Positions 1-8,494 of a stretch of DNA of 34,476 nt are shown here, piece after piece. Numbering within the stretch: the first letter of the stretch is position 1; each line of letters opens with the position of its first letter. Position numbers and translations under genes: made by a program. The DNA lies in the NCBI GenBank assembly GCA_003241895.1, contig QBLY01000004.1:166210-200685 (forward strand), written 5' to 3'. The notes under the pieces were generated by a model that saw only the letters and a program-made list of their open reading frames with translations, was not told where the DNA came from and ran no database searches. The DNA comes from Lysobacteraceae bacterium. GTDB taxonomy: Bacteria > Pseudomonadota > Gammaproteobacteria > Xanthomonadales > Xanthomonadaceae.

Positions 1-419
1 GGGTCGAGCTTGGGCCAGCCGGTTTCAACCACTGCAAAATGCCCGTGCCGCTGCGCCAACTCACGGAACGGCGCCGTGGTGGCCGGCCCCTGCGTGCAGT
101 AGAGGTCGAACAGTCCACGCACGCGGAAGTGGCCGCGCGCATCCTCGCGTTTCTCGACGTTGAATCCGTGGAAGAGCTGCACCTTGGCGCCGGCGATGAA
201 GGGCGGCACGTCGTTGGCCGCGCTGAACACGGCGCGCGGTCGCAGCGCCACGGCCTGCGCCACGCTGACCGCATGCACGGGGGCCGGCAGCATCGCAGCC
301 GCGGCGCCCTGCACCAGCAGCGCATGCACGCCGTGACCCTGCGCAAGCAGCGCGCGGGCCAAGGGCTGCAGGATCGGCAGCGCGTAGCGTTCGGTTGCGT
401 ACAGCACGTAGTCCGACAT
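1..419 (-). CDS. CDP-glycerol glycerophosphotransferase-like protein, N-terminal part (cut by window edge)
   Basis: Partial gene on the minus strand, starting at ATG 417-419 and running off the left edge after about 139 codons. The protein opens MSDYVLYATERYALPI, and the stretch LFHGFNVEKRED followed by GLFDLYCTQGP is typical of the N-terminal half of CDP-glycerol:poly(glycerophosphate) glycerophosphotransferase (TagB/TagF-like GT-B) proteins. In Gram-negative bacteria such proteins are thought to take part in surface polysaccharide or LPS synthesis. The catalytic C-terminal half is outside the window, so activity cannot be judged. The gene is divergent from the glycosyltransferase remnant at 518, which also points to envelope glycan synthesis. 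The longer ORF in another minus frame here is Arg/Ala-rich and looks like a shadow. Family call moderately sure; substrate unknown. Confidence 0.65.
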   Translation of the reverse strand, partial: MSDYVLYATERYALPILQPLARALLAQGHGVHALLVQGAAAAMLPAPVHAVSVAQAVALRPRAVFSAANDVPPFIAGAKVQLFHGFNVEKREDARGHFRVRGLFDLYCTQGPATTAPFRELAQRHGHFAVVETGWPKLD

Positions 420-517
420 CCTGCCTCCCGATCCGGCGTCGCCGGCGCGATGCGGCATTATCAGGCCGTGCGCGGCCAAGCGGCCAGCTGCACAAGACCG
501 AGTCGTAGGCGCGGATT

Positions 518-775
518 ATGGCCACGCACGACGATGCGCGCGGCAGGCGCGCCAGCCTGGCCAAGCTGGTGCTGGCGCCGGCTTGGCGCTTCTGGCGCGG
601 GTTTGTGCTGCGCGGCGGCTTCCTGGACGGCTGGCACGGCCTGGTCTATGCCTATGTGCGCGCCAACTACGTGCGACAGAAAACCATGATGCTGTGGCTG
701 CTCGAACACGGGCAGCCGGTGGTTGACCCGGCGCAGCCGCATCCGGACACGCGGCCGGACGCCCGTCGCGCCTGA
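518..775 (+). pseudogene. C-terminal remnant of a WaaE/KdtX-type GT2 lipopolysaccharide core glycosyltransferase
   Basis: An 85-codon reading frame from ATG 518 to TGA 773-775. The core FWRGFVLRGGFLDGWHGLVY followed by NYVRQKTMMLWL corresponds to the C-terminal tail of WaaE/KdtX-like family 2 glycosyltransferases, where a hydrophobic F-L-x-G-F-L-D-G-x-x-G-L motif closes the protein. The GT-A catalytic domain, normally about 200 residues upstream, is absent: an in-frame TAG lies at 506-508, and the preceding sequence belongs to the divergent gene's leader and coding region. It could be a decayed copy left by a rearrangement, or a retained small membrane-associated protein. No Shine-Dalgarno sequence is obvious. 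The similarity call is fairly sure; whether it is still translated is unknown. Confidence 0.55.
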
Positions 776-840
776 GGCTTGGCGCAGCCCGGACCATTCG
801 CCATTAGTATAAGCAGACCGTCCGTGGGAGCCTGATTGGC

Positions 841-2532
841 ATGAGTGATCCGCAGCGCCATCGATTGCCGGACTGCGGCCTGGTGGTCGGCGTCACCGGC
901 CACCGCGACCTGCGCGAGGAACAGCTGCCCGAACTGCGCGACAAGGTGCGCGACTTCTTCCTGGGCCTGCGCCGCGACTACCCGCGCATCCCGCTCACCC
1001 TGCTGTCGCCGCTGGCCTCGGGCGCAGACCAGCTGGTGACGCAGGTGGCGCAGGCGCTGGGCGTGCGGGTGGTGGCGGTGCTGCCGGTACCGGTGGCCAT
1101 GTATCGCGACGACTTCGACGAACCCGGGTCGCAGGCGGCGTTTGACGACCAGCTGGCCAAAGCCGAATTGCTGGAGCTGCCGATCCTGCGCGCCAGCGAT
1201 CCGGCGGCGGTGGCGAGCGGGGGCCACGCCCGCGACCTGCAGTACGCACAGGCCGGCATATTCGCATCCAGCCACTGCCATGTCCTGCTGGCGCTGTGGG
1301 ACGGTGAACCCTCCGGGCTGCTGGGCGGCACGGCCCAGGTGGTGGCGTTCCATCTGCAGGGCGACATGCCCGAGGCGATCGACCGCCGGCAGTCGGCGGT
1401 GATTTCGCTGGGCCTGGGTGAAGAATCCCTGGTGCACCACATTCCCGTCTCGCGGCGCGGCGGTGCCGATATCTCCGGCCCCCCGCGCTGGCTCACGTCG
1501 GGCGGCGAGCTGCAGGAGCATGCGGCCATCCCGCCGGCGTTCGACCAGATATTCCAACGCCACGCCGAGTTCCTGGCCGACCGTGAGCGCTATGAGGACG
1601 ATATCCGCGAAACCGTGGACCAGCAGGGTTCGGCCTGCCCGATCCAGCGCCAGTTCGTGGCGGCCGACTGGCTGGCCACGACTTATCGCCGGCGGGTCAG
1701 CCGCGTGCTGCTCGCGACCTACCTGGTGACCGGGCTGATGGGCTTCTCGTTCATCGCCTACGCCGACATCGTCGCCCAAGACCTGATGCTTTACGTGTTC
1801 CTGGGGCTTTTCGCCGTGGGCGTGGCGATCAACGCGGTGGCGCAGCGGCGCGAATGGCATCGCAAGTACATCGACTACCGCGCGCTCGCCGAGGGGCTGC
1901 GCGTGCAGTCGTACTGGCGCCGCGCCAGCATCGTCGACAGCAGCCGGCCTTCGTTCGCGCACGACAACTTCCTGCAAAAGCAGGACGTGGAGCTGGGCTG
2001 GATCCGCAACGTCATGCGCGGCGCCAGCGTGGACGGCATGCTGGTGCCGCTGGTGCCGGGGCAGGACGGACTGGCGCCGGTGATCGAAGAGTGGATTGGC
2101 GTGCACGGGTCCACCGGCCAGCTCGACTACTACCTGCAGACCGCGGCGCAGCGCGCCGTACACCATCGGCGCACCGAGCTGCTGGCCTCGACCTGCCTGT
2201 GGTCGGGCATCAGCCTGAGCCTGCTGCTGGCGCTGTTCGCGCGCCTGCTAGACGGCCAGCTGCAGAACCTGATGGTGGCGGCGATGGGTGCGCTGTCGCT
2301 CACCGCGGCGGTGCACGAGGCCTACGCCTACAAGAAGGCCGACAAGGAGCTGATCAAGCAGTACCGCTTCATGGCACGTATCTTCAGCGCCGCCCAGCGC
2401 CGGCTGGCACAGTGCCGAAACCAGGAGGAACAACGGCAGATCCTGCGCACGCTCGGCGAGGCGGCCCTGGCCGAACATGCCGAGTGGACGCTGATGCACC
2501 GCGAGCGGCCGCTGGAGCACTCCAAGCTCTGA
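841..2532 (+). CDS. SLOG-like nucleotide-sensor domain fused to 4-TM SLATT-like effector
   Basis: 563 residues. Residues about 13-165 form a Rossmann-like SLOG domain: GVTGHRD at 17-23 after a hydrophobic strand, LSPLASGADQL at 55-65, VVAVLPVP near 77-84, and a later strand VLLALWDG followed by a GGTA motif. The C-terminal half has two transmembrane pairs, about 289-307 with 312-332 and about 448-468 with 474-492. Each pair is followed by a charged helical stretch (EWHRKYIDYRALAEGLR; KKADKELIKQYRFMARIF), as in SLATT/DUF4231 effectors. In the published SLOG/SMODS/SLATT framework, SLOG domains are predicted to bind nucleotide-derived signals and SLATT modules to act in the membrane, possibly by forming pores. 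The gene is monocistronic, and no CD-NTase or other defence gene lies nearby. Function is inferred from domain composition; a general stress role is equally possible. Confidence 0.7.
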   Translation: MSDPQRHRLPDCGLVVGVTGHRDLREEQLPELRDKVRDFFLGLRRDYPRIPLTLLSPLASGADQLVTQVAQALGVRVVAVLPVPVAMYRDDFDEPGSQAAFDDQLAKAELLELPILRASDPAAVASGGHARDLQYAQAGIFASSHCHVLLALWDGEPSGLLGGTAQVVAFHLQGDMPEAIDRRQSAVISLGLGEESLVHHIPVSRRGGADISGPPRWLTSGGELQEHAAIPPAFDQIFQRHAEFLADRERYEDDIRETVDQQGSACPIQRQFVAADWLATTYRRRVSRVLLATYLVTGLMGFSFIAYADIVAQDLMLYVFLGLFAVGVAINAVAQRREWHRKYIDYRALAEGLRVQSYWRRASIVDSSRPSFAHDNFLQKQDVELGWIRNVMRGASVDGMLVPLVPGQDGLAPVIEEWIGVHGSTGQLDYYLQTAAQRAVHHRRTELLASTCLWSGISLSLLLALFARLLDGQLQNLMVAAMGALSLTAAVHEAYAYKKADKELIKQYRFMARIFSAAQRRLAQCRNQEEQRQILRTLGEAALAEHAEWTLMHRERPLEHSKL

Positions 2533-2560
2533 CGATCCGGGGATCGAGGCTGATGCAGGC

Positions 2561-3025
2561 TCAGCGCGGCGTGGCGGCCTCGTACATGCGGTAGCCCGCG
2601 TCCACCATGCCCAGCGATTCGTAGGTGCGCTGCGCATTGGCGTTGTCGCGCTCGACGTAAAGGCGCAGTCCGCACACCGCGGAGTCGGCCTGCGCGCTGG
2701 CCAGCACGTGCGCATACAGCGCCGCGTACACGCCCTGGCGGCGGTGCCCGGGCGCCACGTACACGCTCTGGATCCACCACCAGTCGCCGTTGCGCCAGTC
2801 GCTCCACTCGTAGGTGAGCATCAGGGTGCCGGCGGCTTCGCCGCCGCGTTCGGCGACGAAGTAGGCGCCGCGCCGCGGCTGCTCGAGCACGGCGCGGATG
2901 CCGCGCTCCACCGTGTCCGGGTCCAGCACCTTGTGCTCGGTTTCCAGGGCCATCGCGCAGGCCCAGTCGCGCAGGCGCGCCACGTCGCCCGCGCCGGCGG
3001 GACGTACCCGCGGCGCGGGATTCAC
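2561..3025 (-). CDS. GNAT family N-acetyltransferase
   Basis: 154 residues. The start codon is GTG (3023-3025), overlapping the sodC TGA in a GTGA junction, which suggests translational coupling. GNAT hallmarks are visible: strand GTLMLTYEWSD, then QSVYVAPGHRRQGVYAALYA (motif A, the acetyl-CoA pyrophosphate loop in R/Q-x-x-G-x-Y form), then GLRLYVERDNANAQRTYESLGM (motif B with the usual N-x-x-A-x-x-x-Y-x-x-L-G-M ending). These proteins transfer an acetyl group from acetyl-CoA to an amine; the acceptor cannot be predicted. It is the last gene of the ntrB-ntrC-sodC run and ends convergently, 28 bp from the SLOG/TM gene. Family call sure, substrate unknown. Confidence 0.85.
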   Translation of the reverse strand: MNPAPRVRPAGAGDVARLRDWACAMALETEHKVLDPDTVERGIRAVLEQPRRGAYFVAERGGEAAGTLMLTYEWSDWRNGDWWWIQSVYVAPGHRRQGVYAALYAHVLASAQADSAVCGLRLYVERDNANAQRTYESLGMVDAGYRMYEAATPR

Positions 3026-3660
3026 TGCGCCGGTTCCGGGCTGACCGGGGCCATGGTGCTGGCCTCGATGACGCCGCAGGCGATGCGCCCGCCGGCATTG
3101 CCGGTCGGCTGGGTGGTGTAGTCGTCGGCGTCGGCATGCACGATCACGCCGCGGCCGATGACGTCGAGCTCGCCGCCGCCGCCGACCTGCAGGCCTTCCA
3201 GCCGCTGGTCCACCGCGGCCACGCCGTCGCTGTCGGCCACCTGGTTGGGGATGTCACCGGCATGGTGCTCGCCGCCAGTGGCCCGGTTGCCGTGGGCCGC
3301 AGCCGCCGGGTTGAAGTGGCCGCCGGCGCTGGAGGCATCGGCGGCCGTGCAGTTGCCAAACTCATGGATATGGAAGGCGTGCGTGGAGCCGGGCTTGAGG
3401 CCGGTAAATGCGCCGGTGACGTGCACGGCGCCGTTTTCCACGGCGAACACCAGCTCACCGCCGACGCCGCTGTCGCCCACCGGCATCAGCGAAGCGCGGG
3501 CGGACAGCGCGAGCTGCAGGGCCGGGTCCGCAGGTACCGGCTCGACGGCGGCGGGTGGCGACGTATCCATCGGCGCCATGGGCGCGGGCGCCTCGGCCGG
3601 TGTGCAGGCGGACATTGCCGCGGCGGCAGCGAACAGGAACAGGGCAGGACGAATGGTCAT
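3022..3660 (-). CDS. sodC: Cu,Zn superoxide dismutase, lipoprotein
   Basis: Start at ATG 3658-3660, giving 212 residues. A signal peptide ends in a lipobox (A-M-S-A-C, Cys19), so the enzyme is probably lipid-anchored in the periplasm or outer membrane, after a Pro/Ala-rich linker. The Cu,Zn-SOD signature is complete: HAFHIHEFGNC (Cu ligands), GGHFNP, the H-x(n)-HAGD Zn-loop ligands, and a C-terminal HADADDY with GNAGGRIACGVI including the disulfide Cys. It dismutates superoxide in the envelope. It lies 54 bp downstream of ntrC on the same strand and overlaps the acetyltransferase start, so it may share the ntrBC transcript. An in-frame start ten codons further upstream (3690) would spoil the signal peptide and was not used. 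Confidence 0.93.
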   Translation of the reverse strand: MTIRPALFLFAAAAAMSACTPAEAPAPMAPMDTSPPAAVEPVPADPALQLALSARASLMPVGDSGVGGELVFAVENGAVHVTGAFTGLKPGSTHAFHIHEFGNCTAADASSAGGHFNPAAAAHGNRATGGEHHAGDIPNQVADSDGVAAVDQRLEGLQVGGGGELDVIGRGVIVHADADDYTTQPTGNAGGRIACGVIEASTMAPVSPEPAQ

Positions 3661-3714
3661 GGTGTTTCCTCCGGGACAGGCCGGCAGCATGCGCCATGCG
3701 GCATTAAACCAAGG

Positions 3715-5160
<1,446 letters not shown>

Positions 5161-5201
5161 GACGGCGTCGCCGGGGAAGTGAACCTGACCCCGTTCTTGA
5201 T

Positions 5202-6248
5202 TCAGTTGTCATGGGGTGCCTCGGGGTCGTCGGGGACGGGGATCAGCAGGGTGAACACGGTGTGGCCGGGGCGCGAGCGGTAGCTGAGCGAACCGCGGTG
5301 TTCGCGGGCCACCTGCTGCGCCAGCGGCAGGCCCAGGCCACTGCCTTCGGCGCGGCCGCTCACCAGCGGCAGGAAGATACGCTCGGCCAGGTCGTCGGGG
5401 ACGCCGCGGCCGTCGTCGGCGATTTCCACCCTCACCACCAGCTTGTGCGCGGCGTCGCCGATCAGCAGGTGGTGCTCGGCGCGCGTGCGCAGCTGCACCT
5501 GCGAAGCGCCGGACTCCAGCGCGTTGCGCACCAGGTTCCACAGCGCCTGGGCGAGGCGGTCGGCGTCGCCGGGGAATTCGGGCAGCGAGGGGTCGAAGTC
5601 GCGCGCCACCTTGATGGCCCAGCCGGCCTCGGCTTCGGCCAGCTGGCGCACGCGCTCGAGCACGGCATGGATGTTGGTGGGGTGGAAGTCGCGCGGCGGC
5701 GCCGGATTGAGCAGGCGCTCGACCAGCGCGGCGAGCCGGTCCACTTCACTGCCGATCAGTTCGACCAGCTCGTGCGCATCCTCGCCTTCCACCCGCCGAC
5801 CCAGCAGCTGTGCGGCGCCCTTGAGGCCGGCCAGCGGATTGCGTATCTCATGCGCCAGCCCCTTGAGCGCCGCCGAAAGCGCCGCCGGCAGCAGCGTGGC
5901 CGGGTCTTCGCCCGGGAACTCTTCGGCCGGGTGCGCCTCCAGCCGGAGCCCGCCGTCGTCGCTGCGTGCCAGCCAGAGGTCAGCGAAACGTTCGCCATTG
6001 CCCGGGAAGCCAAGCCGCGCGCGGCGCACGCGCAGCGCTTCGCCGGTTTCGGGCAGGCGCGGCAGCAGTTCGGCCAGACGGCCGCCTTCGGCGTCCAGAT
6101 CGGTGATCGACATGCCCTGCAGCCGGCGCGCGCTGACGCCCAGCCAGCTGGCGAAAGCCGGGTTGCTGCAGGTCAGCCGGCCATCGCCGCTGGCCCACGC
6201 CAGGGGCGTGGCGAGGCTGTCGGTGGCCGGAGGTTCGGGAAGCGTCAT
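5202..6248 (-). CDS. ntrB: NtrB (NR-II) nitrogen sensor histidine kinase/phosphatase
   Basis: 348 residues from ATG 6246-6248. An N-terminal PAS-like region occupies about 10-110, with no transmembrane segment, so it is cytosolic. The DHp helix contains His133 in LAHEIRNPLAG, the NtrB-type H-box. The ATPase domain shows NLVRNALESGA (N box), IADDGRGVPDD (G1) and GSGLGLPLAQQV (G2). It phosphorylates and dephosphorylates NtrC; in relatives this balance is set by PII. The frame stays open about 108 codons upstream, but that part is Pro/Arg/Cys-rich without homology, and MTLPEP is the sensible start. The TGA stop lies in the hairpin element, and ntrC follows after about 41 nt. No sigma-54 site was seen upstream. 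Confidence 0.93.
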   Translation of the reverse strand: MTLPEPPATDSLATPLAWASGDGRLTCSNPAFASWLGVSARRLQGMSITDLDAEGGRLAELLPRLPETGEALRVRRARLGFPGNGERFADLWLARSDDGGLRLEAHPAEEFPGEDPATLLPAALSAALKGLAHEIRNPLAGLKGAAQLLGRRVEGEDAHELVELIGSEVDRLAALVERLLNPAPPRDFHPTNIHAVLERVRQLAEAEAGWAIKVARDFDPSLPEFPGDADRLAQALWNLVRNALESGASQVQLRTRAEHHLLIGDAAHKLVVRVEIADDGRGVPDDLAERIFLPLVSGRAEGSGLGLPLAQQVAREHRGSLSYRSRPGHTVFTLLIPVPDDPEAPHDN

Positions 6249-6471
6249 GACGCCAGCATAGTGGAGACGTGCCGGGCGCGGCAGCGGGTGCTGGCGCCCA
6301 GACCCGGAACGCATCGGGCAAGTCGGCGTCGGGCACTTCGCCCGATGGTCGAGCGCATCGCACGATGCTGGGAGGTTGCAGCGCCGCCGCGCTGTCTGAC
6401 GGCGATGGCACGGGTATTGCAGCCCTTCCCCCACCGCCGGACGCCGTGCGGCATTGGAAGGGAGCAGCGCA

Positions 6472-6972
6472 ATGAACAGCCACCACCGCGACGGGCCGTC
6501 AGGTCCGGATTCGAAGAAGAATGCGTCCTCGGACGCGAAGGTCGCACCCGCATCGCCGCCACAGGGCACCACGACCGGATCCAGCGGCTACCCGGAGAAA
6601 CACGGCCCCCGCTTCGATCCCGACGGCTGGGGCGAGGCGAACGCGGCCCGCAGTGATCGTGCGGGCACCGCAGGGCCCGGCTCGCAGGGCCATGCCGCCG
6701 GCGAGCGCAGCTTCGACCACGGCCCGGACGACGAGGCGCCAGACCAGGACCCCACCGACGCGGACCTGACCGAGCCGGGCGAACGCGGCGCCGCCGATGC
6801 CCGTTCGCCTGCGAATGAAAAAACCAAGCCGGGATCGCCCGACGACGACGCTCCCGATCCCTCACCCAAGCCGCTGAGCCGCGACGGAAGCCAGCGCGAC
6901 TACGGCCAGGGTGGCGGCCAGGGCTATGTGCACAGCGGCAAGCCCGGCGCGCCGGATCCAAAGGGCGAGTAG
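6472..6972 (+). CDS. Hydrophilic, intrinsically disordered protein of unknown function
   Basis: 166 residues from ATG 6472, preceded by a good Shine-Dalgarno (GAAGGGAG at 6457-6464). Composition is extreme: Gly, Pro, Asp, Ser, Ala, Lys and His dominate, there are almost no hydrophobic residues, and there is no Cys, signal peptide or membrane segment. Short pieces such as GYPEKHGPRFDPDGWGEANAA and the tail GQGGGQGYVHSGKPGAPDPK resemble disordered stress or hydrophilin-like proteins, but no family is recognised. The TTG at 6454 is a less likely start. It is divergent from ntrB across 223 bp with no recognisable sites, and convergent with the gene ending at 7034. Codon use is consistent with real coding; function unknown. 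Confidence 0.65.
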   Translation: MNSHHRDGPSGPDSKKNASSDAKVAPASPPQGTTTGSSGYPEKHGPRFDPDGWGEANAARSDRAGTAGPGSQGHAAGERSFDHGPDDEAPDQDPTDADLTEPGERGAADARSPANEKTKPGSPDDDAPDPSPKPLSRDGSQRDYGQGGGQGYVHSGKPGAPDPKGE

Positions 6973-7033
6973 CCCAACGCGTCCCGCAGCCCCGGGGCCT
7001 CGTACGCCATGGGACGAGAGCAGGCCGCTGCCG

Positions 7034-8353
7034 TCAGAACGCCACCTTGAAATCCGACGTGCCGGCGGCACGCGCGAAGCGGCTGCGCACCGACAGCGTC
7101 CGCGCCTCGGGATCAACGGCTATTGCGTAACCGGGTGACGCGGCGGCGGAGTGCAGCTCGGCCGGCCGCACATCGGTGCCCACGGCAGAATGCGCTGCCA
7201 ACACAAGCCGCAGCCTGGCGGCATGGTCAAGCAGGCGGCCCTGGTAGTCGCCGTAGGCGGGCAGGGCGATTTCCGCGAGCACGCAGCTGATGAGAGCGGC
7301 GTAGCAGCGCACGTCGTCGCGCGACACCGGCTTTTCCGGTGACACTGGCACCGACCCGGCCAGAACCGCATGGCGGTAGTCGTCGGTGCAGGGCGCGGCG
7401 AGGGTGTGGGCCATCCAGGCGTCCTGCAACCTGCCATCCATCAACACCCAGCGCGAGAACAGGGCCGCCGGGCTCCATCGATCCGCCGGCGCCTTTTCCT
7501 GCATGGCCGTCAGCGCTGCACCCTGCCGGAACTCTCCGCGCATCGCGTCGCAGATCAGCACCTCGCTGGGCTGCACCGGCACCAGCGCGGGTGCGCACCC
7601 GGCGGGCAGCGGCACCCCCGGGTATTCGCGACGCAGGTCCAGCAGCAGCGCCACGGAGCCCTCCGCCAAGGCCGGGAAAACCATCTTGCCTACCAGGTCG
7701 TGTGCGTCAGCATTGAACCGTCTGGCGCCGGCGAGGGTGCGGCAGGTGCGGGCCAGGGCCTCGGGCACGCGACCGTCCACCGCATCGAAGGCCGCCTGCG
7801 TCAGCGACAGCCGCAGTGCGCTGTAGGGCGGGAACGGCGCGTGGTGGGACGGCGGATAAGGGTTGCGCAGGTGGTCGGCCGCCAGCGCCTGGTCCACCAG
7901 CGCCAATCGTTCGGACTGGCCGGCCACGAGCTCGCGCATGGCGCCGGTATCGGCTTTTACGAGGGCAAGGCAATTGGCGCCTCCCAGAGTGCACAGAGAG
8001 CTTGAGTACGTCAGCGGCGCGCGCACGGGATAGCGCGCTGCAACGCTTGGAACCCAGGTTTCGATCTCGCCATCGATGACGGAATCACCCTGGTCCGCCA
8101 GCCACCGGCTGTAGTTGCGCACTTCGGCGGCCATCTCGGCGTCCATGGCGTCCTTGGGGACCTCAAAGTCGGACAGGGCGAGCGCCGCAAAACCACTGCG
8201 GCCCGTGGCCGGCGGCGGCGGCACGCCGGCCAGCGCTACCGCGGCGCGCTCCTCTTCACCGTAAGCGGTCCAGCGCAGGAACTGCACGGCCAGCAAGAGC
8301 AGCACCAGCAAAACCAGCACAGAAAACAACCCCCGCCGCAGCCACTTCAGCAT
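7034..8353 (-). CDS. Membrane-anchored protein of unknown function
   Basis: 439 residues. One N-terminal transmembrane helix (about residues 8-28, LFSVLVLLVLLLLAVQF) follows a Lys/Arg-rich start, so this is a type II single-pass protein with most of its mass in the periplasm. The soluble part is largely helical in character, has several Cys, including C-x6-C (CTLGGANC) and others at CRTL, CAPAL, CDAM, CTDDY and CYAALISC, and ends in a possible beta stretch (SVRSRFARAAGTSDFKVAF). I recognise no enzyme motif; similar lone proteins occur in Lysobacter-type genomes as hypotheticals. It is convergent with the disordered-protein gene and divergent from the LOV-GGDEF gene (141-bp gap), so co-regulation with the latter is possible but not shown. 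Confidence 0.7.
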   Translation of the reverse strand: MLKWLRRGLFSVLVLLVLLLLAVQFLRWTAYGEEERAAVALAGVPPPPATGRSGFAALALSDFEVPKDAMDAEMAAEVRNYSRWLADQGDSVIDGEIETWVPSVAARYPVRAPLTYSSSLCTLGGANCLALVKADTGAMRELVAGQSERLALVDQALAADHLRNPYPPSHHAPFPPYSALRLSLTQAAFDAVDGRVPEALARTCRTLAGARRFNADAHDLVGKMVFPALAEGSVALLLDLRREYPGVPLPAGCAPALVPVQPSEVLICDAMRGEFRQGAALTAMQEKAPADRWSPAALFSRWVLMDGRLQDAWMAHTLAAPCTDDYRHAVLAGSVPVSPEKPVSRDDVRCYAALISCVLAEIALPAYGDYQGRLLDHAARLRLVLAAHSAVGTDVRPAELHSAAASPGYAIAVDPEARTLSVRSRFARAAGTSDFKVAF

Positions 8354-8434
8354 CTTGCACCCCGCCCTGGTCGACCCACGATGCTAGTCACCAACGCAGT
8401 CGCGGCACAATAGGGGAGCAACACCGGCTAGCTC

Positions 8435-8459
8435 GATTGAGCGCACACTGCGCTCAATC
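8435..8459. promoter_or_regulatory. Perfect 25-bp palindrome (candidate operator or leader hairpin)
   Basis: GATTGAGCGCA (8435-8445), spacer CAC, then its exact reverse complement TGCGCTCAATC (8449-8459). It ends 35 bp before the LOV-GGDEF ATG and lies in the divergent intergenic region. An 11-bp half-site with odd spacing suits a dimeric repressor; as RNA it would form a stable hairpin upstream of the Shine-Dalgarno. No T-run follows, so an intrinsic terminator is unlikely. Confidence 0.6.
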
Positions 8460-8494
8460 ACCGGGGTCATCGGCCTTGCGGGAGGAGCACAACC

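Noticed and set aside
667-2166. A 499-codon minus-strand frame opposite the SLOG/TM gene
   Set aside because: Shadow frame; the plus strand has clear motifs and transmembrane segments.
6249-6572. N-terminal extension of NtrB
   Set aside because: It would add 108 residues of Pro/Arg/Cys-rich sequence not typical of NtrB; MTLPEP at 6248 fits the family start.
6973-7033. Possible terminator between the convergent genes
   Set aside because: Only short GC repeats (CGTCCC with GGGACG) separated by 26 bp and no T-run.
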